This document shows positions 6,899-13,524 of a stretch of 64,000 nucleotides of DNA, piece after piece. The notes under the pieces are model-generated. The model searched no databases. It had not been told where the DNA came from and worked only from the letters and a program-made list of their open reading frames with translations. Every line of letters starts with the position of its first letter. Position 1 is the stretch's first letter. Position numbers and translations under genes: made by a program. The stretch is from JBBDIM01 sp040880405 (GTDB taxonomy: Bacteria > Planctomycetota > Planctomycetia > Pirellulales > Pirellulaceae). The stretch spans positions 1 through 64,000 of the forward strand of contig JBBDIM010000177.1 of the NCBI GenBank assembly GCA_040880405.1, given 5' to 3'.

Positions 6899-8370
6899 GG
6901 AAGATTTCCTGGGGGGAGAAAGGGGGTGACATCGACCCGATTAATTTTGGTCCGCTCCGTTACCTGTTGATCCGATTCGCCATACATCTTGCCGTTCCAT
7001 TCCAGCGGCATTCGCTCCTTGGCACGTGGCTCAATGTTGCTGCCGAAGATTCCCAGGATGTCGCCATCGGCCGATAGGCCGCCTTTGTCATCTCGTAGGT
7101 GCGCCTCGATCATGTTCCATAATTCCAAGGCCCTCGCCATTATGGACTTATCCAGGCCCAATCTCTTTGCGAGCCCGTAAATCGCCTCCAGCGACTTCGC
7201 GATTTCTACCAATCGATTTGACGAGAACTCTAGGAATGGGTTTAGGTTATCGAGCAACGAGCCTTCAATAACTTTCCGCATGCGGTCCAGGCTGCGGTCG
7301 ATCTTTGCTTGGCTCTCATTGAACTGAGCCAACCGCCCGCCGAGATCCCGGGCAAACTCGATGTCCTGATTGAGATTCGCGACCGCAATACGGGCACTTG
7401 CCAATTGGATCTCACGGGAGTAGGCGAACAGTCTGTCCGATAGTTGGCCAAAGTGGTCTCGCAGTTTTTCATTGGTCGCAATCAGGGCTTTGGTCGCAAC
7501 GACGGCCGATCCAACTACCGCCACCGCCGCTAAGACAGGCACGACCACCGGTCCCAACGCGGCCGCCGCTCCAGCTGCTCCAGTGGCAGCTCCGCCAGCC
7601 GCAGCGGCCGTTCCCGCACCGCCAGCGGCACCACCAGCAGCCCCGGCCGCAGCTGCTCCCGTGGCAGCCCTGGCAGCCGCTCCTGTTGCGGCCTTAGCTC
7701 CCGGGCCTGCTGACGCTGCTCCGGCCGCCGCTCCTACCTTGGAGGTGGTCGCGGGCCTTGGATTGAGTCCCGCAGCTTGGGCCCGGGCTAGAAAATCGGC
7801 TGCTGATTCCCCGGCCCTTTGCGCCAACGGTTCCGCCGCCGCGGCTGCCGCCTGACCCGCCGCTCCGGTCGACGATCCCGCGGATCCAGCCGCGGAGACG
7901 CGAGGCTTTATGGCGTCGATCCCCTGGGCGATCTTTCGATGCAGTTCGAGGGCCTTCCCGAAATAGGGAATCTTGCCTAGCACTCCCCCAAACCGCTCGA
8001 TGAACTGACTCGCCCGCGGACCTGTCAAAGCGTCCACGACCCCGCCGCCGCGGTCCCTGGCGTTGCGTGCGGATGGCGGTGGATCGGGACTGGTGGGCGG
8101 GTTCGCCGGACGTGCCTTTCCCGGCGTGGTGGATGGTGCCGTGGGTGTGGGCGTTTCACGGCCGCCCGATTCCCGCGAGGCCGATCCGGGGGCGATGGAA
8201 GGCGTTCTTTCCGGAGTTGATGGCGATTTCCTTGGATGCGACGAGTCGGCTGGATCTTCGGCTTCCTTGGGCTCGGGCCGAGTAGCGCGAGACGCGCCGC
8301 CAGGTGCCGCATTGGTAGGAGCCCCGCCGGTCTCGTCTTGGAGGATGAAACGCCAAGTTGTATCTGCCAT
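6895..8370 (-). CDS. Ala/Gly-rich tape-measure-like protein, 491 aa
   Basis: The protein has 491 residues. Residues 1-110 are Pro/Ser/Thr-rich and disordered. Residues 155-275 form a very low-complexity Ala/Gly/Thr region. A hydrophobic span follows (GPVVVPVLAAVAVVGSAVVA, about 277-296), and then long charged helices (about 300-420) containing KIDRSLDRMRKVIEGSL. Disorder plus a hydrophobic span plus helices is typical of tail tape-measure proteins and of some pore-forming proteins. Coupling to the beta-rich 551-aa gene favours the structural reading. The Ala/Gly repeats may confuse similarity searches. Confidence 0.5.
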   Translation of the reverse strand: MADTTWRFILQDETGGAPTNAAPGGASRATRPEPKEAEDPADSSHPRKSPSTPERTPSIAPGSASRESGGRETPTPTAPSTTPGKARPANPPTSPDPPPSARNARDRGGGVVDALTGPRASQFIERFGGVLGKIPYFGKALELHRKIAQGIDAIKPRVSAAGSAGSSTGAAGQAAAAAAEPLAQRAGESAADFLARAQAAGLNPRPATTSKVGAAAGAASAGPGAKAATGAAARAATGAAAAGAAGGAAGGAGTAAAAGGAATGAAGAAAALGPVVVPVLAAVAVVGSAVVATKALIATNEKLRDHFGQLSDRLFAYSREIQLASARIAVANLNQDIEFARDLGGRLAQFNESQAKIDRSLDRMRKVIEGSLLDNLNPFLEFSSNRLVEIAKSLEAIYGLAKRLGLDKSIMARALELWNMIEAHLRDDKGGLSADGDILGIFGSNIEPRAKERMPLEWNGKMYGESDQQVTERTKINRVDVTPFLPPGNLP

Positions 8371-8384
8371 GGAATCTCAGGGGG

Positions 8385-8714
8385 TCAAAGGAATGAAAAA
8401 CAGCTTTCAGTACATCGCCAGGAAGGATCCTGGTTTCGATTTCTCGCGTTGCTAAAACGGCCAAATAGTCCCAGTGGGACGCGAACCTGTCGCCAGTTTT
8501 GCCTTGTTTTACGGCACCAAACAGGCACCCCGACCAAAAGTGTTTCTTGAGGCGCTTCCATCGGCCTCGATTTCTTAAATTTCAGATAGGCCACACGAGG
8601 CCCGTATTTCGCTTCTAACGCATCGCCGCCGCTCAAGGGCTCGATTGTCGTCCAGGGTGGCGTTGTCGCGTGAGGCGTAGCGGTGGGCCTGTTGGTTTTC
8701 CGGGAATCGCTCAT
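8385..8714 (-). CDS. Hypothetical element protein, 109 aa
   Basis: The ATG at 8714 overlaps the TGA of the 76-aa gene by four bases, which supports this start. The N-terminus is Thr/Pro-rich (PTATPHATTPPW). The middle reads GGDALEAKYGPRVAYLKFKK. The C-terminal half (VGVPVWCRKTRQNWRQVRV) belongs to the repeated segment also found at 5100-5214. It stops 14 bp before the 491-aa gene. The family is not recognised, and the repeat-derived tail may not be functional protein. Confidence 0.5.
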   Translation of the reverse strand: MSDSRKTNRPTATPHATTPPWTTIEPLSGGDALEAKYGPRVAYLKFKKSRPMEAPQETLLVGVPVWCRKTRQNWRQVRVPLGLFGRFSNARNRNQDPSWRCTESCFSFL

Positions 8715-8941
8715 CGGCTTGCCACCTTGAGCAGCTCCGCCGCTTGGACATCGCCTTGGGCCGCCATCGCCGTGAGGTATTCCCGCCAGGCCGGTAGGGC
8801 TTTGATCTCGCGTGCGATTTGCTCCGCGGGGTGTGTGGGCTCCCAGACCGGATCAATCGGCACCTGGGCGAGGATGCGACCGCTTCCGGTTTCGCAGACG
8901 GTCCAACGGCCTGGGGATCTCGTGATACGTCGATGGGTCAT
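8711..8941 (-). CDS. Hypothetical small element protein, 76 aa
   Basis: The protein has 76 residues, beginning MTHRRITRSPGRWTVCETG, with a helical second half (PAEQIAREIKALPAWREYL, AELLKVASR). It lies 33 bp after the primase-helicase stop and overlaps the next gene by 4 bp, so it is probably in the same transcript. The family is not recognised. Confidence 0.6.
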   Translation of the reverse strand: MTHRRITRSPGRWTVCETGSGRILAQVPIDPVWEPTHPAEQIAREIKALPAWREYLTAMAAQGDVQAAELLKVASR

Positions 8942-8974
8942 TGGTTTGGCTCTCTGATGTGGGGTTGGTTTGGG

Positions 8975-10816
8975 TTAGAACGCATCGTGATAGCTCTCCT
9001 CGTCTGATTCGTCCGCCGCTTCCTGGGCCGCATCCTCGAACTTTTGTCGGGGTGGCGTGAAGTCAATCGAGCAAACGGAATTGGCTTCCCCGTTGCGGTT
9101 CTTCAACAGGAATACCCGGTAATCGTTGGGCCGGGCCTTGTCGTCGATTTTGTGGGGCCAGATGCCCCCGAGGATCACGTCCGCGTCTCGCGTTATCGAG
9201 CTGCCGTAGTCGATATCGAACATGGAAGGGGCCAGCGGTTTCTTCCCCTCGACCCGCTTAGAGAACTGGCACAGACCGAGAACCACCCCGTTATGGGCCT
9301 TGGCAAGTTGCTTGCAGGTCGTGGATACCTTGGCCATCCGGGCGTTGATATCGCTGCCGGGGTCGGTCGCGCCAACGAGCTGTAGGTAATCGATCACCAC
9401 CAACTGGCAGCCGCTTTGAAAGGCCCACTCGGCCTCCCGTTTCACTTCCGCCAAGCTCGAAACGTCCTCAATGAGAAAGCCGCGGGCATTATGCCCAAAC
9501 TGGGCCCGGGTGTCATGTTCCAACCGTTCAACCGCTTGATGCCAATTCGCCTTCTGAACGCTACTGGCATAGCTCAAACTCCGATCGGAAAGTTCCTCGA
9601 TCGACATTTCCAGACTGATAAACGCCGTAGATACCCCGGCCGCCTCAGCTCGGTGGCAGACTTGCAGCCCGAACGCCGATTTCCCGTGGGACGATAGGGC
9701 GGCAAACACCGTGAACGATTGAAACGCGATGCCGCCCCCAAGTGCCGCGTCCAGCCCGGGAATCCCCAGTTTGATCCGCGGAATCGGACCTTTCCCGTGG
9801 GTTTTGATTCGGTCGCTGATCGCTTGCCGCTTCTCAACCCGCTTGGCTCCACCGGGCTCGGGTGTCGCGTCTGCTGGATTCCAGAGAGGGGCCGCGTCGG
9901 CCATCGCTTCCAGTCGTTCCCGTAGCGACTCCGGTTCGGTCGCGTCGTGATCGTCCAACCAGTCGGCCACGTCTCCCTTTGCGGGCGATCCGGGGAGCTC
10001 GACAATCCGCACCGTAGCCGGTGGAGTCAGAACGGTCAGCAGCTTGGCGACGGCTTGGGCGTACTTCCGGCCGGGATCGTCATTGTCGGGAAGGATCGCC
10101 ACGTCGCGACCCGCCAAGAGCGACCAGTCGGTTTTGCCGGGGGCCTGGGAACCACCGATTGAAGTCGTCGGCAGCAACTCGATAGACTCGAGCGCGTCGC
10201 AACACTTTTCCCCTTCGACCACGTAGACGCGACCCTCTCCACTTGCGACCATCGGGGCGTTGTAGATCGGTCGGTCTTTTTCCAGCCCCTTAGCGACCCA
10301 CGAATCGCCCCGCCGCGATAATTGGCGGATCTCTTTGCCGTCCGGGCGATCCCACCGCAAGACGACAGCCAGGGGCTCGGCTCCAGCGTCGCGGTAAGTC
10401 CACCGCTTAGTGGCCTTGCCAAGCTTTCCCCGTTCTATCGCCTCGATCGCCGCCGCTGCCGAAGGCCAGGTCTGATGTGGCTTGCCGCTGGCCGGTGGTG
10501 TCGCCGATCGCGGCGGGGTCGAGCTCGCCCCATCAGTCAGACCGAGGTAATCCGCCACCAACTTGACCGCCTCAGGGAACGAGCAATTCCGCATCCAGGC
10601 CACGGCCGACAGGCCATCTCCGTTTCGCGAGTTGAAGCACTTGCGGCAAATGACCGCACCGGTTTGGATATTCACCAGTCCAAACCGATCCGCCCCGCCG
10701 CATTGCGGGCAAGGGTGTCCCTTGCGATCCAGGATCGACCTGGGGATACCCGCCACGCCATCCAGGATTTCCAGCCATCGGCCGGTTGCCGCGAGTTTTA
10801 CTTGTTGTGCTTCCAT
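8975..10816 (-). CDS. Bifunctional primase-helicase
   Basis: The protein has 613 residues in a T7 gp4 / P4-alpha-like arrangement and would prime and unwind element DNA. The N-terminal zinc ribbon has CPQC (36-39) and CRKC (57-60). A Toprim-like region has VVEGEK (about 199-204) and DND (244-246). A DnaB/RecA-type ATPase domain follows, with a P-loop SSHGKSA (about 375-381), a Walker B strand LVVIDYLQL (about 475) and an SITRDADVI motif typical of DnaB helicases. It follows the initiator gene with a 9-bp gap, the usual order of initiator then helicase in phage replication modules. Confidence 0.88.
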   Translation of the reverse strand: MEAQQVKLAATGRWLEILDGVAGIPRSILDRKGHPCPQCGGADRFGLVNIQTGAVICRKCFNSRNGDGLSAVAWMRNCSFPEAVKLVADYLGLTDGASSTPPRSATPPASGKPHQTWPSAAAAIEAIERGKLGKATKRWTYRDAGAEPLAVVLRWDRPDGKEIRQLSRRGDSWVAKGLEKDRPIYNAPMVASGEGRVYVVEGEKCCDALESIELLPTTSIGGSQAPGKTDWSLLAGRDVAILPDNDDPGRKYAQAVAKLLTVLTPPATVRIVELPGSPAKGDVADWLDDHDATEPESLRERLEAMADAAPLWNPADATPEPGGAKRVEKRQAISDRIKTHGKGPIPRIKLGIPGLDAALGGGIAFQSFTVFAALSSHGKSAFGLQVCHRAEAAGVSTAFISLEMSIEELSDRSLSYASSVQKANWHQAVERLEHDTRAQFGHNARGFLIEDVSSLAEVKREAEWAFQSGCQLVVIDYLQLVGATDPGSDINARMAKVSTTCKQLAKAHNGVVLGLCQFSKRVEGKKPLAPSMFDIDYGSSITRDADVILGGIWPHKIDDKARPNDYRVFLLKNRNGEANSVCSIDFTPPRQKFEDAAQEAADESDEESYHDAF

Positions 10817-10825
10817 GGTGTCTCC

Positions 10826-11752
10826 TTACGTTGAAAATGCCGTGGGATTCAGCACCTTGAACCCGACCGCCTCGTAGGCTTCCACGTCGGTTAGGGGCGG
10901 TGGTGCGGGCTTGGATTCATCCCCATCAAAGCTGTGGTCGTTAAGCCAGGTGGCCGGGTAAGGAATGTATTGGTTCTTCTCGGGTATCGTGGCCCGGTAT
11001 GCGGCGTAGGCTTCGGCGCGAGACTCCAAAAATCGCCGGGCGTCTTCCGGGGTTTCGATCTCGGGATGATCTTCATCGGCGGTTAGAAACCGCTGGGCCT
11101 TCTCAAACGCTGTGGCAGCGCGAGCCGGTTTATCATGCCGGGGATACTTCGCGTACCATTCGCGAAAACCTGGGGGGTAGGATGGTGGGTCTGCCTTAGA
11201 CTTTTTTGCCGCGGAGGACTTCTTGGCAGGCTTTGCCGGTGGTGGGTCTACGTCCAGGGGCAGGTTGGCTTGTCCACTTCCGGACTCTTGGACACCAGCA
11301 TTCTTGTTTCTTGTTCTTGTTTCTTGATTGTCGGCAATGGGTTGCCGCTCAACTGTGTCGATTTTTGCCGGATAAGAATCCTTATCTGGCAACCCATTGC
11401 CGCTCAACTCATTCTTATCTGGCAACTGGTTGCCGCCTTGATTGCTCTTTATCTGGCAACCCATTGCCGGATAAAGAATCTGGTAAATGCTGGTTTGGCG
11501 ACGTCGGGGCGTCACTTTAATGGCGGAGGCAGTGACCAATTCGGTGATCGCATACCGTACGGATCGCTCCGAGATTCCGCAGTCCTTTGCGATCCTGCTA
11601 TGGGGATAGTAGGACTCTCCGCTGTCACCATCCGCTTTGCGGCAGAGGAACAAATAGACCTTGACCGCACTACCCCCAAGGGTCGGCAATAGCTCATCCA
11701 CGACAGCCGACGAGCAGACGAAAAATGTCCCGGCTTTATGGGCCACGCTCAT
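10826..11752 (-). CDS. Replication initiator with winged-helix N-terminus (lambda O-like)
   Basis: The protein has 308 residues. The N-terminal winged helix (about 1-90) includes KVYLFLCRKADGD, a recognition region SRIAKDCGISERSVRYAI and a wing. Residues 94-140 repeat NxLPDK-type units because an iteron array is built into the DNA. A Pro/Lys linker follows. The C-terminal domain (FREWYAKYPRHDKPARAA ... YIPYPATWLNDH) is the one found at the end of many phage replication proteins. Overlap with the upstream 72-aa gene is 4 bp. By analogy with lambda O, the N-terminal domain would bind the internal repeats and the C-terminal part would recruit the helicase encoded next. Confidence 0.8.
   Translation of the reverse strand: MSVAHKAGTFFVCSSAVVDELLPTLGGSAVKVYLFLCRKADGDSGESYYPHSRIAKDCGISERSVRYAITELVTASAIKVTPRRRQTSIYQILYPAMGCQIKSNQGGNQLPDKNELSGNGLPDKDSYPAKIDTVERQPIADNQETRTRNKNAGVQESGSGQANLPLDVDPPPAKPAKKSSAAKKSKADPPSYPPGFREWYAKYPRHDKPARAATAFEKAQRFLTADEDHPEIETPEDARRFLESRAEAYAAYRATIPEKNQYIPYPATWLNDHSFDGDESKPAPPPLTDVEAYEAVGFKVLNPTAFST
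11301..11469. other. Candidate replication origin inside the initiator gene
   Basis: Four GGCAA-N4-TTGCC dyads lie at 11333-11346, 11388-11401, 11421-11434 and 11455-11468. The last three are preceded by TTATCT and start 33 and 34 bp apart, about three helical turns. A larger inverted repeat (GATAAG/CTTATC, 11371-11386) lies between the first and second. Beside them two perfect tandem 13-mers TTCTTGTTTCTTG (11301-11313, 11314-11326) form an AT-rich tract 7 bp from the first dyad. Iterons next to an AT-rich unwinding tract within the initiator gene is the lambda oriO layout. Function is inferred. Confidence 0.65.
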
Positions 11753-11967
11753 ATCCGCATGCCCTCCCGTGGCGATCCGATCCCCAGTTCGAGCTGCCGG
11801 AGGCGCAATAAGGACGCGAGGATATCCGTGTCGATGGGCGAGATTCCAGGGCCGCCATCCTCCCCGAGCTGTTCAGATACGATGCCCAATAGCTCGATCG
11901 CGGCTCTGAGGTGCGGCCGATCAGACGGCCAAGCTTGATCCGGCGGGATGTCAGATGTAGTATGCAT
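11749..11967 (-). CDS. Hypothetical small element protein, 72 aa
   Basis: The protein has 72 residues, beginning MHTTSDIPPDQAWPSDRPHL, with a helical stretch LRAAIELLGIVSEQLG and a second one ILASLLRLRQLELG. It overlaps the initiator start by four bases (ATGA), suggesting coupled translation. The family is not recognised. Confidence 0.6.
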   Translation of the reverse strand: MHTTSDIPPDQAWPSDRPHLRAAIELLGIVSEQLGEDGGPGISPIDTDILASLLRLRQLELGIGSPREGMRI

Positions 11968-12002
11968 ATGTGACCTCCATCTCGGGTCGCGACAGGGTTA
12001 TG

Positions 12003-12035
12003 GCCCGGCGGTATCACTCACCCGCCGGGCTTTTT
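12003..12035 (+). terminator. Intrinsic terminator reading rightwards, no plus-strand gene
   Basis: The perfect stem GCCCGGCGG / CCGCCGGGC (12003-12011, 12022-12030) with a 10-nt loop is followed by TTTTT on the plus strand. All supported genes here are on the minus strand, where no T tract follows the stem. It may end an antisense transcript, or act only as a hairpin upstream of the 72-aa gene. Confidence 0.6.
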
Positions 12036-12050
12036 CATTTCTTGAGTGGA

Positions 12051-12260
12051 CTACTCGGAAGATCCGCCCTCAGTCTGGGCAAGTGCCCATTTCAGGACCA
12101 CATCGCGATCAAAACGGATTGTTGCTCCCCCTAGCTTCAGCCGCGGAAGGCCACGGTTTTTGGCCCAATCGTCAATGGTTCGCTCGTTCACTTGAAGCAA
12201 TTTTGCGACTTGATGCTTAGTGAGGATCTTTGTGTCGGTGTCAGATGCCACTTGAATCAT
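12051..12260 (-). CDS. Excisionase-like / MerR-type HTH protein
   Basis: The protein has 69 residues starting at MIQVASDTDTKIL; the longer frame to 12539 is unlikely. It has the excisionase-family helix-turn-helix: ILTKHQVAKLLQVNERTIDDW, then the wing GLPRLKLGGATIRFDRDVVLKWA. Such proteins bend DNA for excision or act as regulators. A 10-bp tandem repeat array lies 111 bp upstream of the start and could be its binding site. Its placement between the replication genes and the attR side fits a control gene. Confidence 0.8.
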   Translation of the reverse strand: MIQVASDTDTKILTKHQVAKLLQVNERTIDDWAKNRGLPRLKLGGATIRFDRDVVLKWALAQTEGGSSE

Positions 12261-12370
12261 CGCCAGTCTCCGAAGTTTGGGGTTAAGATGTCGCCAGTTT
12301 TCAACCGGCGTTTCATACAGAGGCATTGTGCGGGCAGAGTGCCCCGTGAGAATGGCCTTTTTTTGCCGTG

Positions 12371-12410
12371 GCCGGTTTTGGACGGTTTTGGCCGGTTGTG
12401 GCCGGTTGTG
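12371..12410. repeat. Four tandem 10-bp repeats, one per helical turn
   Basis: Four consecutive 10-mers fit G(C/A)CGGTT(T/G)TG: GCCGGTTTTG, GACGGTTTTG, GCCGGTTGTG, GCCGGTTGTG. They lie between the stop of the 323-aa gene and the start of the excisionase-like gene. Exact 10-bp phasing places each unit on one face of the helix, as in operator or Xis-type arrays. The binding protein is unknown. Confidence 0.6.
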
Positions 12411-12426
12411 GCCCAAGAAATCCGCT

Positions 12427-13398
12427 TTACGTGTCGGGGTTATCGAGTTCCTTGTACCGCTTGAACGCGTCTGGGTGAGTAGATTGGAGTCGTGGAAGGT
12501 TGTATTGGAATTGGTTTTTACCCTTGCATTGCGTAGCAATTCCCTTCCGACGGCGTTTTACAGTGGTCTCAGAAACGCCGCCAAAAATTGCCCGCTGCTG
12601 GTCCATTGTTAGAGGAATCGACCACTTGCGATCATCCTCCCCGACCGTCTCCGATTCCGCCTTGGCCTCCGGCTGATCGGCCAAGAATATACTAGAGTGC
12701 CGCGTCGGTCGAAGTGCGGCACCGCTACCCGGACGCGCCAACTCGGAAAGCTCGCCCATTGTCCGTATGACTTGGAATACAGCATCCGCGATCGCAAGGA
12801 ATCGCTGCGGCGCGGCGGACGCCTCCCGCACGATCCGTAGCAGTTCCCGAAACTCCGCGTCAGATTTCTCTAGAATTGGAGCAATCCGCGATTCGACGGC
12901 CGCTGGGAATGCCTCGTAACATGCCAGGGCGTGCGAATCAACGAATCGGTGATAGGCGCGCGATAGTCGGACGATTCTCTGCGCTCGTGTCTTTCGTGTC
13001 TCAGGCTCGTTGGCGATTCGCCGTTTGTCGGCCCGCGTCCAAACCCGCGGGACCGGAAATGTTTTTATCCCGTTCTTGGCCGCCTCCTGATTCGCCTGAA
13101 TTATGCGCTGCTGGAGTTCATCCTGCTTTGGATCTTTCAAGCACAGCACCGCGTATTCGTCCCGCGCAGCTGCGTCGTAGATTCGCATGGACAGGTCGAG
13201 CAACAGCTCGCAGTAAACAGCCAGGGCAGAACGCCCGTCGAGAACTCGCTTTTCGTCCATCGAAAGAATCTCCCGCAAGTCAAATCCCAGCCCGCACCCG
13301 GGGCCTTGCGGGGCACCCTGGGCGACGAGCTGGCAGAAACGCGGGGAGCTACCCCACGAATCCCAATTGTGCCGTTTCCAGGGGAGGCGTCCACCCAT
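12427..13398 (-). CDS. Unassigned element protein with possible C-terminal HTH, 323 aa
   Basis: I use the ATG at 13398 (MGGRLPWKRH); MDEKRVLDGR at 13260 is another candidate and the frame is open to 13455. The protein is mainly helical. Its C-terminal region MDQQRAIFGGVSETTVKRRRKG looks like a helix-turn-helix with a basic recognition helix. It is the first gene inside the right end. In the circular form it would lie just 16 bp downstream of the extended integrase stop and on the same strand, so the two could form an operon only after excision. The family is not recognised. Confidence 0.6.
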   Translation of the reverse strand: MGGRLPWKRHNWDSWGSSPRFCQLVAQGAPQGPGCGLGFDLREILSMDEKRVLDGRSALAVYCELLLDLSMRIYDAAARDEYAVLCLKDPKQDELQQRIIQANQEAAKNGIKTFPVPRVWTRADKRRIANEPETRKTRAQRIVRLSRAYHRFVDSHALACYEAFPAAVESRIAPILEKSDAEFRELLRIVREASAAPQRFLAIADAVFQVIRTMGELSELARPGSGAALRPTRHSSIFLADQPEAKAESETVGEDDRKWSIPLTMDQQRAIFGGVSETTVKRRRKGIATQCKGKNQFQYNLPRLQSTHPDAFKRYKELDNPDT

Positions 13399-13423
13399 TG
13401 AAAACGGCGGAATCTCAGGCGTT

Positions 13424-13439
13424 AGAAGCGCCTGTAGAA
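13424..13439 (+). repeat. Candidate integrase arm-type site (right)
   Basis: This is an exact copy of the 16-bp word at 167-182, in the same orientation, about 58 bp inside the right att core. In a circularised element the two copies would flank the core in direct orientation, as integrase arm sites often do. Confidence 0.45.
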
Positions 13440-13497
13440 ATCTCCAATTCCTCAATATGCTGTAAGGTGTTAAGCAGTAATTGCTTAGCCCGATCCA

Positions 13498-13520
13498 GTT
13501 CGAGCCCCGCCTCGGCTACT
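13498..13520. other. Right attachment site core (attR)
   Basis: This second copy of the 23-bp core is identical to 33-55. It represents the displaced original 3' end of the tRNA-Leu gene. It is followed directly by GTTTTTAG, a plausible original tRNA transcription stop. Confidence 0.9.
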
Positions 13521-13524
13521 GTTT

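Larger units (their letters stand above)
33..13520. mobile_element. Integrated element in tRNA-Leu, satellite- or plasmid-like
   Basis: The element is bounded by an exact 23-bp direct repeat (33-55 and 13498-13520) covering the tRNA T-arm and acceptor end. A tyrosine integrase lies against the left end. All supported genes run on the minus strand and many start codons overlap the previous stop codon by a few bases. Recognisable functions are integrase, excisionase-like HTH, replication initiator, primase-helicase and a terminase-small-subunit-like HTH protein. Two long structural-looking proteins and many small unknowns make up the rest. I recognise no capsid, portal, large terminase, lysis or conjugation gene. 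After the right repeat the host sequence resumes with a T-rich stretch and the end of a ROK kinase gene, as expected for the original tRNA downstream flank. Confidence 0.9.

Noticed and set aside
7398..7855. Plus-strand frames rich in Ala and Pro
   Set aside because: They mirror the Ala/Gly-rich region of the tape-measure-like gene on the other strand.
11382..11469. CRISPR-like reading of the initiator repeats
   Set aside because: The units are dyads with 33-34-bp periodicity inside a coding sequence next to an AT-rich tract; iterons explain them better.
13425..13455. Start of the 323-aa gene at 13455
   Set aside because: It would overlap the candidate arm site and the circular-form integrase tail; the ATG at 13398 avoids both.
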